Source: Cryptomeria japonica (Eukaryota; Streptophyta; Pinopsida; Cupressales; Cupressaceae). Taken from it: a DNA stretch of 64,000 nucleotides. This document shows positions 23,131-33,516 of this stretch, piece after piece (position 1 is the stretch's first letter; every line of letters starts with the position of its first letter). The notes under the pieces were generated by a model. It ran no database searches, was not told the origin of the DNA, and saw only the letters and a list, made by a program, of their open reading frames with translations. The stretch is from NCBI RefSeq assembly GCF_030272615.1, contig NC_081411.1, forward strand, positions 824,720,397 through 824,784,396, given 5' to 3'. A program made the translations under genes and the position numbers.

Positions 23131-23143
23131 TTGCCCCCAAGTT
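23131..23143 (-). promoter_or_regulatory. Proximal purine block of G2 (AACTTGGGGGCAA)
   Basis: Same core CTTGGGGGCA as in G1 at 2273, again downstream of the hairpin and about 2 kb before the true LTR-adjacent tract. Confidence 0.45.
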
Positions 23144-23299
23144 GGACATGATTTATGAAAAAGCGAGATGCCAGACGCATGAAGTACTTTCTTGGATTAC
23201 AGATCAAATAACAAGCCATGGTTAGATGGATGGATGTGTGTATGTATGAATGTGATCGCAACGAGCCTGAAAGATACTGGAGCCATTGCCTTTACGAGT

Positions 23300-23324
23300 G
23301 GCGCCTGTTTGCCAGGTTTTCGCC
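23300..23324 (-). other. Hairpin motif in the G2 3' tail
   Basis: In element sense GGCG-AAAA-CCTG-GCAAA-CAGG-CGCC, extended by one T-A pair. The core equals the two G1 hairpins, while the outer arm is GGCG/CGCC instead of GGTG/CACC or ATGATG/CATCAT, keeping the pairing. The preceding linker CACCTTGGGTAAGTAC also matches G1. Confidence 0.7.
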
Positions 23325-23389
23325 ATCGTACTTACCCAAGGTGCCACTGGAGTGGTTGTTCACCGTTTGAATGCATGATTTTTCTTTAC

Positions 23390-23475
23390 TTTTTTGAATG
23401 TTTTTGTATTTTCTTTAGGACATTTTTCTGAATGTTTTTGGTATTTTCTTTAGGACATTTTTCTGAATGTTGTTG
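23390..23475 (-). repeat. A-rich tandem repeats, proximal cluster of G2
   Basis: About two and a half ~33-bp units AAAAATGTCCTAAAGAAAAT plus ACCAAAAACATTC in element sense, between the pol stop and the hairpin. Confidence 0.75.
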
Positions 23476-23516
23476 GTATTTTTTGATATGCAGGGGAGCC
23501 TGATGCCTTGTACACC

Positions 23517-24704
23517 TTAGGTATAAAACAGTTTGAGGTGCATGCTATTGATTGGATCTGCGAGCGGTTCTCCGTCTGATGTAGCCAACTGATATGCCCC
23601 GGACCCGAATACAGCAGTGACAACATATGGGCCGAGCCAATTTGATTCAAACTTGCCTTGATGTTCTCTGTTTGGTTGGTTGCGAGGATTCTCTCAAAGA
23701 ACAAGATCACCTACCTCAAATGTACGAGATCTAACTCGGTGATTGTAGCTTCTACTCATGCGCTGCTGATAGGCTTTGAGGTGATTGTATGCAGCTTGTC
23801 GCTTCTCATCAAGTAACTCTAAGTCCTGAAGATGTGAGACTCTGTATGCTTCATCATCGATGAGATTATGCAAGGAAACTTGTAATGATGGTATCTCAAC
23901 CTCAATAGGTAAGATAGCTTCTGTACCATAGACCAATGAATAAGGAGTTGCACCTGTAGGGGTTCGAATGCTAGTTCGATATGCCCATAATGCTGGATTC
24001 AATTGAACATGCCAATCATGACCGACATCATTGACTATCTTCTTTAGGATTCTCAATATGTTTTTATTGGATGCTTCAACCTGACCATTGCCTTGTGGGT
24101 AATAGGGGGTGGAAAAGCGATGTTGGATATGAAATTTCTCACAAAGCTCACAGACATCCTGATTTTTGAAAGGAAGACCGTTATCTGTGATGATGGACAT
24201 GGGTACACCATACCGGCAGATGATGTAGTTGAGGATGAATGAGGCGATCTGCTTGCCGATGACTTGGGTAAGTGGAACAGCTTCGATCCACTTTGTGAAA
24301 TATTCGGTAGCGGTAATAATGAATTTATGGCCATTGGATGAAGATGGATGAATCTTACCCACAAGGTCAAGGCCCCATTGACAAAAAGGCCATGGTGTTG
24401 TGATTGGTTGCAGTTCCTGTGCTGGTGCATGTATCAGGTCACCGTGAACTTGACATTTCTTGCATTTCCTGACAAAGTAGTAAGAATCCTTTTCCATAGA
24501 TGGCCAATAGTATCCAGCTCGCATGATCTTATTGGCTAGTGATGGACCACTTGAGTGAGTCCCGCAAATTCCTTCATGTACCTCTTCCAAAACCTTTGTT
24601 ATCTCATCTTGTTCTAGACATCGAAGGAGAGTACCATCAAGACTACGTCGGTATAGGGTTTCGGCAATAATGGTATATCGAGCAGTTTGGCGAATGAAGG
24701 TTTT
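23517..24704 (-). pseudogene. G2 integrase
   Basis: The HHCC zinc domain reads HEGICGTHSSG (His...His) and CKKCQVHG. The core has Asp in WGLDLVGKIH, Asp in IITDNGLPFKNQ and Glu in GNGQVEASNKNILR, the DDE triad. After VGDLVL a TGA (23694-23696) interrupts, then the same frame continues through KFESNWLGPYVV and INSMHLKLFYT to TAA, the usual gypsy C-terminal domain. No chromodomain is visible. It would integrate the cDNA; the TGA would remove the C-terminal domain. Confidence 0.9.
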
Positions 24705-24707
24705 TCA

Positions 24708-26690
24708 TTGGTTATTTGATTGGTTGGGAGGAAGGGTATGATCGCGGAGATAGGTGTAGAACTCACCGTACCATGGGGATTTGGAACCAACAAGGTGACA
24801 TATCATTTCAGATTCAGGGATATCATAAGCGGGGATCCAAAGCTGTTCTACCAAGAACTCGTAGCGTGTTGAATTATGTGGAAGATCTAGTAGAGATGCG
24901 ATGGTAGCCATGGCGTCAGCAGCTCGATTCTGATCTCTTGGTATCTGCTCAAAAGTGATAGTAGTAAATGATGTCTTTAGAGTGTCCACCATTTGCTTAT
25001 ATGGCATGAGTTTATCATCTTTGGTCTGATATTCATCTGTTGCTTGTCGAATGACTAGTTGGAAATCGCCATATACTTGTAGTTCTTGTAATTTCCATTG
25101 TACGGCTAACCTGAGTCCTGTGATCAAGGCCTCATACTCTGCTATGTTGTTTGTGCATGGAAATGTGAGCCTGTAAGACTTCGGGATGCTGTCACCTTGA
25201 GGTGTGATAAACAAAATGCCTGCCCCTGAGCCGTGCCTAGTGTATGAACCATCAAAATATAGTTTCCATGGTTGTACTTCTGTGATCATGAATATCTCTT
25301 CATCTGGAAAATTGGAAATGAGGGGATGATCGCATATGAGTGGTGCATCGGCCAACTGATCTGCAATGACCTGCCCTTTGATAGCTTTACGGTCCACATA
25401 CTCGATGTCAAATTCACTTAGAATCATTACCCATTTGACCAAGCGACCTGTCAATGCTGCTTTACTGAGTAAATACTTGAGTGGATCAATCTTTGCGATG
25501 AGTTGTACCTTGTGTGTCAACAGATAGTGCCGCAATTTAGTGGCTGCTAAGATTACTGCTAGGCAAGCTCGCTCAATAGGTGTGTAATTGAGTTCATAGC
25601 CAACCAGTGTACGAGAGATGTAGTAAACAGCACACTCTTTGCCTTCTACATTATGTTGTGCCAATAATACACCTAATGCTGTACTTGTCGCTGAGATATA
25701 AAGTAACAACGGTCTACTTGGATCTGGTGGCATCAACAATGGTGGATTCATGAGATAGTCTTTAAGCGTCTGAAATGCTTGTTGGCATCTGGCATCCCAC
25801 TGAAAGCGGATGTTCTTGTGTAGCAAGTGTGTGAATGGGTGACACTTATCAGCCAATTGTGCAATGAATCTTCGGATGGATTGAAGCCGCCCTTGTAATG
25901 TCCTTAGCTGACTGATATTCTTTGGAGGTGGCATGTCCATTATTGCCTTAACCTTTGCTGGATCGACCTCAATGCCTTTGCTTGAGACAATGTATCCTAG
26001 AAGCTTCCCGGAGGTCACTCCAAAGACACATTTCTTTGGGTTGAGTCGAACATGATATTGTTCCAGTCTATCAAAGATTTGATCTAAGATGTGGAGATGT
26101 CCTTCTCTAGTAAGTGATTTTGCTAGTAAGTCATCAACATAATCTTCCATCATGGTATGCATCATGTCATGGAAGATGGTGGTCATTGCTCTTTGATAGG
26201 TTGCTCCTGCATTCTTTAGACCGAAAGGCATTACATTCCAGCAATATGTGCCCCATGGACATGTGAAGGCTATCTTATGTTGGTCCTCTGGTGCGATCTT
26301 TATTTGATTGTATCCTGAAAAGCCATCCATGAGTGAAAGCATGGCATGTCCTGCTGTTAGATCCACTATGATGTCAATATTTGGAAGGGGGAAATCATCC
26401 TTAGGACAGGCCTTATTTAGATCTCTGAAGTCAGTACAAATGCGGATGCCCCCTTTTGGTTTGCCGACAGGCACAATATTGGAGATCCATTCTGCATAAT
26501 CAATTGGTCTAATGAAACCAACATCCAGGAGTTTTTTGAGTTCTGTTTTGACTAGCACTGCAATCTGGGGATGCATCTTACGAAGCTTCTGCTTGATAGG
26601 TTTGGCTCCTTCTGCTACGGTGAGGTGATGCATGACTAAATCAGGATCAAGCCCAAGCATGTCTGCATATGACCATGCAAAGTTGATCTG
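24708..26690 (-). pseudogene. G2 reverse transcriptase with two RNase H domains
   Basis: RT begins near YADMLGLDPDLVMHHL and shows all palm landmarks: SLMDGFSGYNQI (first Asp), PFGLKNAGATYQRAM, and the catalytic YVDD at 26141-26130. The linked RNase H follows (LGVLLAQ, YYISRTLVGYELNYTPIE). A second RNase H, LYFDGSYTRHGSGAGILF with NNIAEYEALITGLRLA and DFQLVIRQ (about 25265-24900), is the extra domain characteristic of the Tat group. It ends at the TGA 24705-24707. All catalytic residues I can check are intact, so this part would probably have been active before the stops. Confidence 0.9.
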
Positions 26691-27949
26691 ACGCTTCTGG
26701 AAGAACTCTATAAATTTAGGTTGTTCCTCTGGAGTGAGAAGAGATGCCAGATGTATGATATGAGGATTTTCAGGAGTCCCCACATTGTATTCTTTGGTTT
26801 CCTCGATGAGAATCGTTGATCGTTCCTGTTGTGCATTAGCAGGGAGAATGTCAAACCCTTCATCCTCAGGTGCCTCAAAGAGGTTTTCACCGTTGGATAC
26901 GCTCTTTCTTTTTACTTTTGTGGGATCAAACAGTGCCACAGTGTGGTTTTCACTGGAAGATCCATGTTTCATTGTTATATTTTTGCAGCTGAAAGGTTTG
27001 GCATCCGCCCCGAAGTATGCTGCGCTATTAAGTTCAATGGCGAATCCAGCTTTGTGATCCCCGCTTGGTAGATTATCCCGTAATTCCAAAAAGTCAATGA
27101 TAGCCTCATCGTTTTGGAAGAGGTCAAGACATGGGGGATTTGGTTGGTTCCATTCGATGAGTTCAAGGTGGACAATGGGCATTACTTCATCGACTAGATT
27201 AAGTTCGTTAGAGGTATCAGTGAGGGTCAAGACAGTGTGGTGAAGGTCGTTGATGGTACTTTCCCTGTCAGAATCAGGTGTAGGATGAGACGTAGGGTCT
27301 ATGGAAGATGTTTCCAGCTCAGGAACCCAAGTGGTCTTTATCTGTGCTTCTCCGTAAACAGGGATGTCTTTGCGTGGCGGAGGTGGTGATGTGTCTTCCT
27401 CATCTAAAGTGTTAAGTTGTACAAAATCAAATTCCCACTCATGTGAGTCGGTCTCTGAATTGCTCTCCAGCATCCGATTGCTATACCATACTGGGATGTC
27501 TTTGGAGTTAAACACGGCAGGTGTGATTGGTTTATGTATCTTTGTAGTGATCGGTGTTGCAGGAACTGTGATGGGGATTAAAGGATTTGTTACTGGAAGT
27601 ATCGGCAGTGTTGATTTAGTGGCTTCTGTTGGAATGGCTGGTGCCATAGATGTTGCTGTAGGTTTCCATACAGTTGTTGCTACAAATGGTGTTGCTAATG
27701 GGATTACTGGTTCGTTTGGTGGGATGAATGATATTGATGACGGTTGCGGTGGGGTTGTGAGCCTCGATGGGGCAGTGGGGATAGTGCTTGATGGTGCTTT
27801 GATTATGAAAGGTGTCCTCTTTGCAGTAGGTAGGCAAAATGGTTTGCTGGGTTTTCCTTTGAATTTGAGTTTAGGAAGGATCTCTTTTTCAAAGCCTAGG
27901 CCTGTATTACCTTTGGGCTTGAATTCTGGTAGCAGAGGTTCATGTCGTC

Positions 27950-28989
27950 CTTGTTTGTAGTATCCCAAAGCACTCTGACCATCATATCCCATTCTTTGCA
28001 TAATGAGGAGGCCTTTGCCATACTGTTCTGTAGGAAGTGTAACTCGCGGTTTATCAGTGGTGATGGGATCTTTATAGATCCAGTCCGCTAGGTCCTCATC
28101 TTGTGTCTCTTCCTCTTGACTCTTTCCAAGGACGAATGGCATCAAGTCACATGCTAGTATGATTAGTGGTTGTTGGAGTAACTGTTGTGGCTTACCATGT
28201 GTTCTATGAGAAGTGGGCATTTGTCCCACACAAAAGAGCTGACTCAAGTTGTATTCTCCAGGACCTTCCTCTGCTACTTTCATCTTAAGCTTTTCTTGCT
28301 TGGGTATAGGGGTGTTCGAACTGGCAAGAGAGGCGGGACTTACATATGATGTGGAGGAAATGGCTTCCCTATTATTAGGAACAGTAATTTCTGGTTGATG
28401 GCTGATATTATGGCAAAAAGCAAAGGGATTTGCATCGCCCAGGATTGTGATCTCTGTACCATTATGTGGGAACTTGATACATTGATGGTAGGTAGATGGA
28501 ACAGCTTGCATGGCATGTATCCAAGGTCATCCTAATAATAGATTATATGGCAAAGGAAGGTCCAAAACCTGACAGATGATGTGCTTTACTACAGGGCCCA
28601 CTCGGATTGGTAGTACCACAGCTCCTTTGGATGAACGCTCTGCATCATCATAGGCCTTGATGGTGATCTTCTTGTGAGGATCCACTGATTCTATTGCATA
28701 TCCCAATGCTATGACCAACTGTAGTGTGCAAATGTTCAGGCCTGCTCCATTATCGATCAAGACTCGCTTAATCCTATGTTGGTTGATAAATCCTTCAATG
28801 TGTAGCGAGGCATTATGAGGTTGCTGGAAGGAAGAGTTGTCACTTTTAGAAAAAGTGAGACAAGGTGATGACTTTAGATTTCCAACCATGGCTTGAAATT
28901 GGTCCGTATTCAGGTTTGCAGGGACTGACGCCTCTTGGAGTGCTTGATCCAAGATTGTTTTATGAGATGGCGATAGGCGCAATAGTTCT
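27950..28989 (-). pseudogene. G2 aspartic protease and G-patch-like segment
   Basis: Protease is recognised by VLIDNGAGLNICTL (active-site Asp in DNGA, about 28760), then LPYNLLLG-stop-PWIHAMQAVPS; the stop sits in the conserved LLGRPWIH end of this protease type. About 165 codons further on lies GLLIMQRMGYDGQSALG and GNTGLGF (about 28010-27910), matching the glycine pattern of a G-patch, a small nucleic-acid-binding segment also found after protease in some retroelements. Protease would cut the polyprotein. Between G-patch and RT is a Pro/Thr/Ser-rich spacer. Confidence 0.75.
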
Positions 28990-30806
28990 AGAATGGATAT
29001 AAGTGCAGGGGTTTTGTCTAATTGTTCCACAAGATTGTACTGCTTTGGGACGGAGGTGGTGCCTTGTGGAGCTGCCTTGATGGTGACCTTGCCACGATGT
29101 GTAACAACATTGCAATTTGAGGTGGGATTTTTTAAGGTGATAGTTGCAATTTGTTCACTGGCATCATACAGGTGATTTACCGTGTAGTTATACGCAGCCT
29201 GCGTATAATCAGTGGTATCAGTGCCTCGCCGAGAAGTGGAAGGACCCCTTTGATCTTGTGATGGAAGTGGATTTTTGAACATCAAATGATCATTATTTGT
29301 TGTTTTTGGGTCATGTCCTTCAATTTCAATTTCTCCTCGGTCAATAAGATCTTGAATGAGATCTTTCAATCGATGACAATTACTTGTCTTGTGTCCTCTT
29401 CCTTGATGGAATTCACAATGTTCAGTATCTCTCCACCATGCCGATTTGACCTGAGGCTCATAGTTGGATAGCTTAGGTAGAGTGATCAAATTCTGAGAAA
29501 TGAGTTGTCGCAACACTGTTTCAATGGGTTCCCCTAAGGGAGTATATGCGCGTTTTTGTTTTTGTGGACGAGGTCTTGGTTCATCATGAGATGTGATGCG
29601 ACCTTGATTGGAAGGACCATTTGTGTTATTCTGAAGTGGAGGATTTTGTCCTGCAAATCGAACCACAGGTTGTGCATTTTGGATAGTCCGGGCATCCACA
29701 ACCCCATCATTGACGATATTCTTATTCTTGTTCCAGAAGTTTGGTTTATCACTATTGAAGCGCGGGCGAGGACCATCTTTTGGTTCATTAAAGATTTTGA
29801 TGAGTCCTTTCTTGATGAGTGCCCTTTCACATTTTAAACCCTTGGTGATCATATCGTTAAAAGAGTCTGTGTCTTTGACATCCAAGTGAAATTCCATTTC
29901 TTCGTTTAAGTTGGAAATGAAAATTTCCACTAGTTCTCGTTCAGGTAACTGAAGAGAACGTCTGCTAGACATTTGGTGCCATCGTTGCAGGAATACTGAG
30001 AATAGTTCACCTGGTTTTTGTTTGGTATTGCATAGATCAGCCATGGTGATGTCGCGTTCAATGTTATAAGAGTAATGAGATAGGAACTTCTGGATGAGTT
30101 CCTCAAATGTTCTAATGCCACCTGGTAGTCGGGAAAACCATGATGTGGTTGTTCCTCCCAAGCTTTGGGGAAAAAGGCGCATTAGGTAGGTGTCTTCATA
30201 TGCCACTTCAAGACAAGCGGAATGAAATTCTTAGACATGATCATGGGGATCCCCCTTTCCTCTATATTTTTCAAATTTGGGTGTTTCGAACCCGCGTGGA
30301 AAGGGTGGCATATAAAGATTCCTATCAAAAGGATAGGGATAGATGTCATTGAGTGATAATTGGTTAATCTTGACACCACTATGAAGTTGTTGGGTGAGAT
30401 TCTCGACTTGTTGTCGCAACATCTCCATTTCATTTGGAGGAGGAGGTGGTGGGTTACCTCGAGGGATGTTATATCTAATGGGATCTCTATGCCCTTCCTC
30501 CTCATGGTGACTTTGTCTTTCTGATGCTTGTCTTAATTGGGCAAGATCAAAGTTTGAGGGGAGTTTGGCTCCTTCTTGAGCAAGTCTTAAGAAGTGAGCA
30601 TCCGCATTGCTCCTGAGTATTTCATCAAAAAGTCTGTTAAAGAGAGGGTTATGTTGAGCCCTTTCTATTGTTGCAGGAGTGGGAGTACTTGGGTTTTCGT
30701 CATCTGCATTTCCTCCAAGTGCTTCTTGAAATTCATTGAGATTTTCCTCTTCTTCTTCTTCTCTTTCTATTTCTCGTTGTCTCGACTGTGATCGGGTTTG
30801 AGCCAT
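28990..30806 (-). pseudogene. G2 Gag domain
   Basis: Starts MAQTRSQSRQ followed by an acidic stretch, a PPPPPP run and a coiled-coil-like EMEMLRQQVENLTQQL. After the TAA at 30231 comes the retrotransposon Gag capsid-like block (YLMRLFPQSLGGTTTSWF, FEELIQKFLSHY, LFSVFLQRWHQM), typical of gypsy Gag. A single knuckle, CEFHQGRGHKTSNC (about 29410), has His in the second metal position, a form common in Tat-type Gag. The capsid block would assemble particles and the knuckle bind RNA. Boundary with protease is approximate. Confidence 0.85.
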
Positions 30807-33490
30807 TTTGTTTGCAAGTTTGTGTTTGAAGTTGATTGAAGATGATGATGAGTTGGTGATGAAATGAAAGATTGATGGTTGGTGATTTGTGTTGTATGGG
30901 GATCTCTAGCACTTTAAGGTAGATGTAACCGAAATTCCTTCTTTGAATTGCTTGTTTGTTTGATAAGTTTGGATGTGATAAGGTGTAAAGAAATCTGAGA
31001 TGTGTTACAGATTTTGACTACTTAGCAATGAGAAGATTCACTCATGAACTAGTTTTAACCTGCGTAGATGTGTCTCTTAGGATGAGCTTATCCTAGATGT
31101 AGAAACAATCTAAAAAGTGATGTGATGTGTTTGATTTCAAGCAATATCTAAAAGAGAACTTGGGACAAGAACCTCTTAATGTTTTGAGAGTTGGGATGGA
31201 TTGATGATGAAGTGATGATGTATGAGTGAGATGATGGATGTTTTTGTTTTTCAACTTCAATAAAAACTTTGGGTTATAAATGGGACAAACTCTACCTCTT
31301 CCCTTTCAGGTGTTGTAGGTATTTCTCGAGCTGTGTTGTAGGTGATGCAGATGTTGGGGAAAAAGTGGGGATTAATCTTTCCTCCTTGATTTTTGTGATA
31401 ACTCAGAGCTCTATATTGCATAAAAGCTCTACGGTTCAATGATTTTGAATCAAACTCGTTTGTTTTACTTTGAAGGTATAGACGCATGCGATGTAAAAAG
31501 ACTCTATGGGAGACAAAGATTTGTCGATTGATATAGAAGAATTTCCTCCTTTTGATCAAAGCCTTTGAGCTCAATGGTCTCCTTTTCAAGTTGATATTCT
31601 GATGACACTTCTTCTTTTGCAAGATGTGAAGAATGGTCATAAAAGTTGTGACTCTGTGTTGTTTGCACTTTGTTTTTGGTATTTTTGGTTGTGTTGACAA
31701 ATGTTGGATGAATACTTTGTTTTTGGGATTGATTTTCTGATTTTTCTTTGACAAGAAAACAAAGCAAGCACCCAAACACAAAATTGTAGCCTCAAAGGCA
31801 CAAATGAGTATGGGTCTAGATCAACCCAATCCTTGGACTTGTTTTTGACCCTTCCTTTAGATTTATTTTAAGGTGTACTTCCAAAGCCTGAAGTCAGCTC
31901 AATTTGCACTAGGTCTGTAAAACGAACACACTTCAAACACTTTTTATCCCTAAGGTCAAATGGCCAGTTGTGATAAATTTAGCCCACATCTTGATATTTC
32001 TTCAACTTTGGTACTACATACCTTATGAATCCCGCCGTGGCAGGTAAGGATGTGATATACTAAGTCTTGCACGAGCATAACAAATAGATGATCCCTATGA
32101 TGGGGGAGTCACCACTTTTATCAAGCCACAAGTGACTTTTCAAAAATCTATGTTTCTACTCAAGGAAATATGTATGGTGAGTATCTTGGGAGCAAAACCA
32201 TCTATGCTCTTGCACTAAATTATATCTCAAATATCCTCAATCAATAGAACAGGTGGGCTACTACTTAAAGGTGTTTAGTCATGTTCGATGTTTTTGGACA
32301 TAAGTTCATTCTGCAGTGACTCACTTAAGAGCCTTGCAACTGGTGGTGGGGCCCATTTGTCCTTTCGGCCAGTTACACTGTAGGAACAGCTATACCCAAG
32401 GCTACAGCTTTCGCTCTCACCTGATTTCTATAGCGGCTCGAAGGATTTACCGCTCGAGGTCGTTCCCAAGAGTATCGATCCCTTGGCAGGCCTCTCTTAA
32501 AAAGATAAAATGTGAGTGTTACTAACACTTCTCTCTTGCACCTAGGACCACGAAAGCCAAGGGAGAGGATAGTGTGTGTTAGAAGTAAGACCACTCGACC
32601 AACTCTTTGCACAAGTGTGCCAAGCACGAAAAACACTTGTTCTTTTTAATCTATCATTGCAATGTGATCTAACTATTTGGAGATGTTGCTCCAACAATCA
32701 TGGTGTTCTTTTTAATTTTCAAAGGCAATTGTTTGAGTAAACTAGAATTTGAAAATCCTGGTCAACTTAATGAAAAATACGTTTGCATGAAGTAAAATTG
32801 CTTTAAAAATGAGACAAGTTGATTGTGAATTTTATTTGCACCAAAAATGGAAGTGTGGATTGTGAGTTTTATCTTGATGCAAGAAATAAATTTTGCCTTG
32901 TTTATTTTAAGCACCAAAACGAAGTTTGTTTCCTAACTTGCAAAAAAAATAAAGTTGTTTTTGTATAAGTTTGTGGTTCTTTTTACCTTGGAACAATGAA
33001 ATTCTTTTTAAGAGCCCCAAACAAATATGTGATTCTTTTTTTAAAAGCCCAAAGTTGAAATGTGAAGTTAATTTTAAACCAAAATAAAAAGTGAATTCAT
33101 TTTTAAAACCAACTTCAAAAAACAAGTTAGTAAAAAAATATAAATCTACTTTTTAATCTAATTTAAATCTGCACAAAAGAGAAAAATAGTTGGTAAAATC
33201 CGCCTATTTGGTGGGCTTCTACAAGCCTAATTTTTTTTTTTTTTTGGTTACAAGGTGATTTGTACAACATTTTGTTACAATAGCGCTAGTCTGCGTTTGA
33301 ACAGAGGCACTATTTAACACAAACGCACTAAAAGAAAGGGAAAGACAAAGAAGGGAAAAGCACTGAAACAGGGTGAATAGCGCCAAAATAATGTCAAACG
33401 CACCAAAACAGTGTCAAAAGCGCAACCTGTGTGACATTTTCAACATTCAAACATGTTATTGGTTAAAAAAAAAAGTTGATCTTTTTGGTG
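30807..33490 (-). other. G2 untranslated leader
   Basis: 2.7 kb between primer site and the Gag ATG. It contains short frames only (the longest, 174 codons at 31257-31781, has no recognisable domain). A more GC-rich block lies at 32300-32640. Long leaders are usual in Tat-type elements. Confidence 0.6.
33290..33440 (-). repeat. Degenerate ~20-bp repeats beside the G2 primer site
   Basis: In element sense TTGCGCTTTTGACACTGTTT, TGGTGCGTTTGACATTATTT, TGGCGCTATTCACCCTGTTT and CAGTGCTTTTC follow each other: about four units with core GCGYTTTTGACA. Confidence 0.6.
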
Positions 33491-33514
33491 TTTGGATTCA
33501 CGTCGGGTTCACCA
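33491..33514 (-). promoter_or_regulatory. G2 primer binding site
   Basis: Two bases after the 5' LTR end comes TGGTGAACCCGACGTGAATC in element sense, TGG being the complement of a tRNA CCA end. It is clearly not the initiator-Met site. I cannot assign the tRNA with confidence. Confidence 0.7.
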
Positions 33515-33516
33515 AA

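Larger units (their letters stand above)
21101..23516 (-). other. G2 3' tail between pol and 3' LTR
   Basis: 2.4 kb with no conserved open frame. Holds two A-rich repeat clusters, one hairpin and one purine block listed separately. Short repeats GACAATTGATGTAATTG occur at about 21545-21630. Confidence 0.6.
23517..30806 (-). pseudogene. G2 Gag-Pol polyprotein, one frame with four stops
   Basis: From ATG at 30806 to TAA at 23517-23519 one frame of 2,430 codons is open except for stops at 30231-30233 (TAA), 28527-28529 (TGA), 24705-24707 (TGA) and 23694-23696 (TGA). No frameshift is needed anywhere, so Gag and Pol were made as one polyprotein. The three TGA codons fall at places where Arg is expected or plausible (GRPWIH at the protease end, LVLREN in integrase), as if CGA had become TGA. 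Order: Gag, protease, G-patch-like segment, RT, RNase H, second RNase H, integrase. Codon reading elsewhere is intact, so inactivation is recent and by point change. Confidence 0.92.

Noticed and set aside
27364-27960. 198-codon plus-strand frame
   Set aside because: Antisense shadow of the Pro/Thr-rich spacer of G2 pol; low-complexity codons leave the opposite strand open.
31257-31781. 174-codon minus frame in the G2 leader as a possible extra ORF1
   Set aside because: No recognisable domain, starts with no clear context and overlaps another frame; Ogre-like extra ORFs are longer and I cannot support one here.
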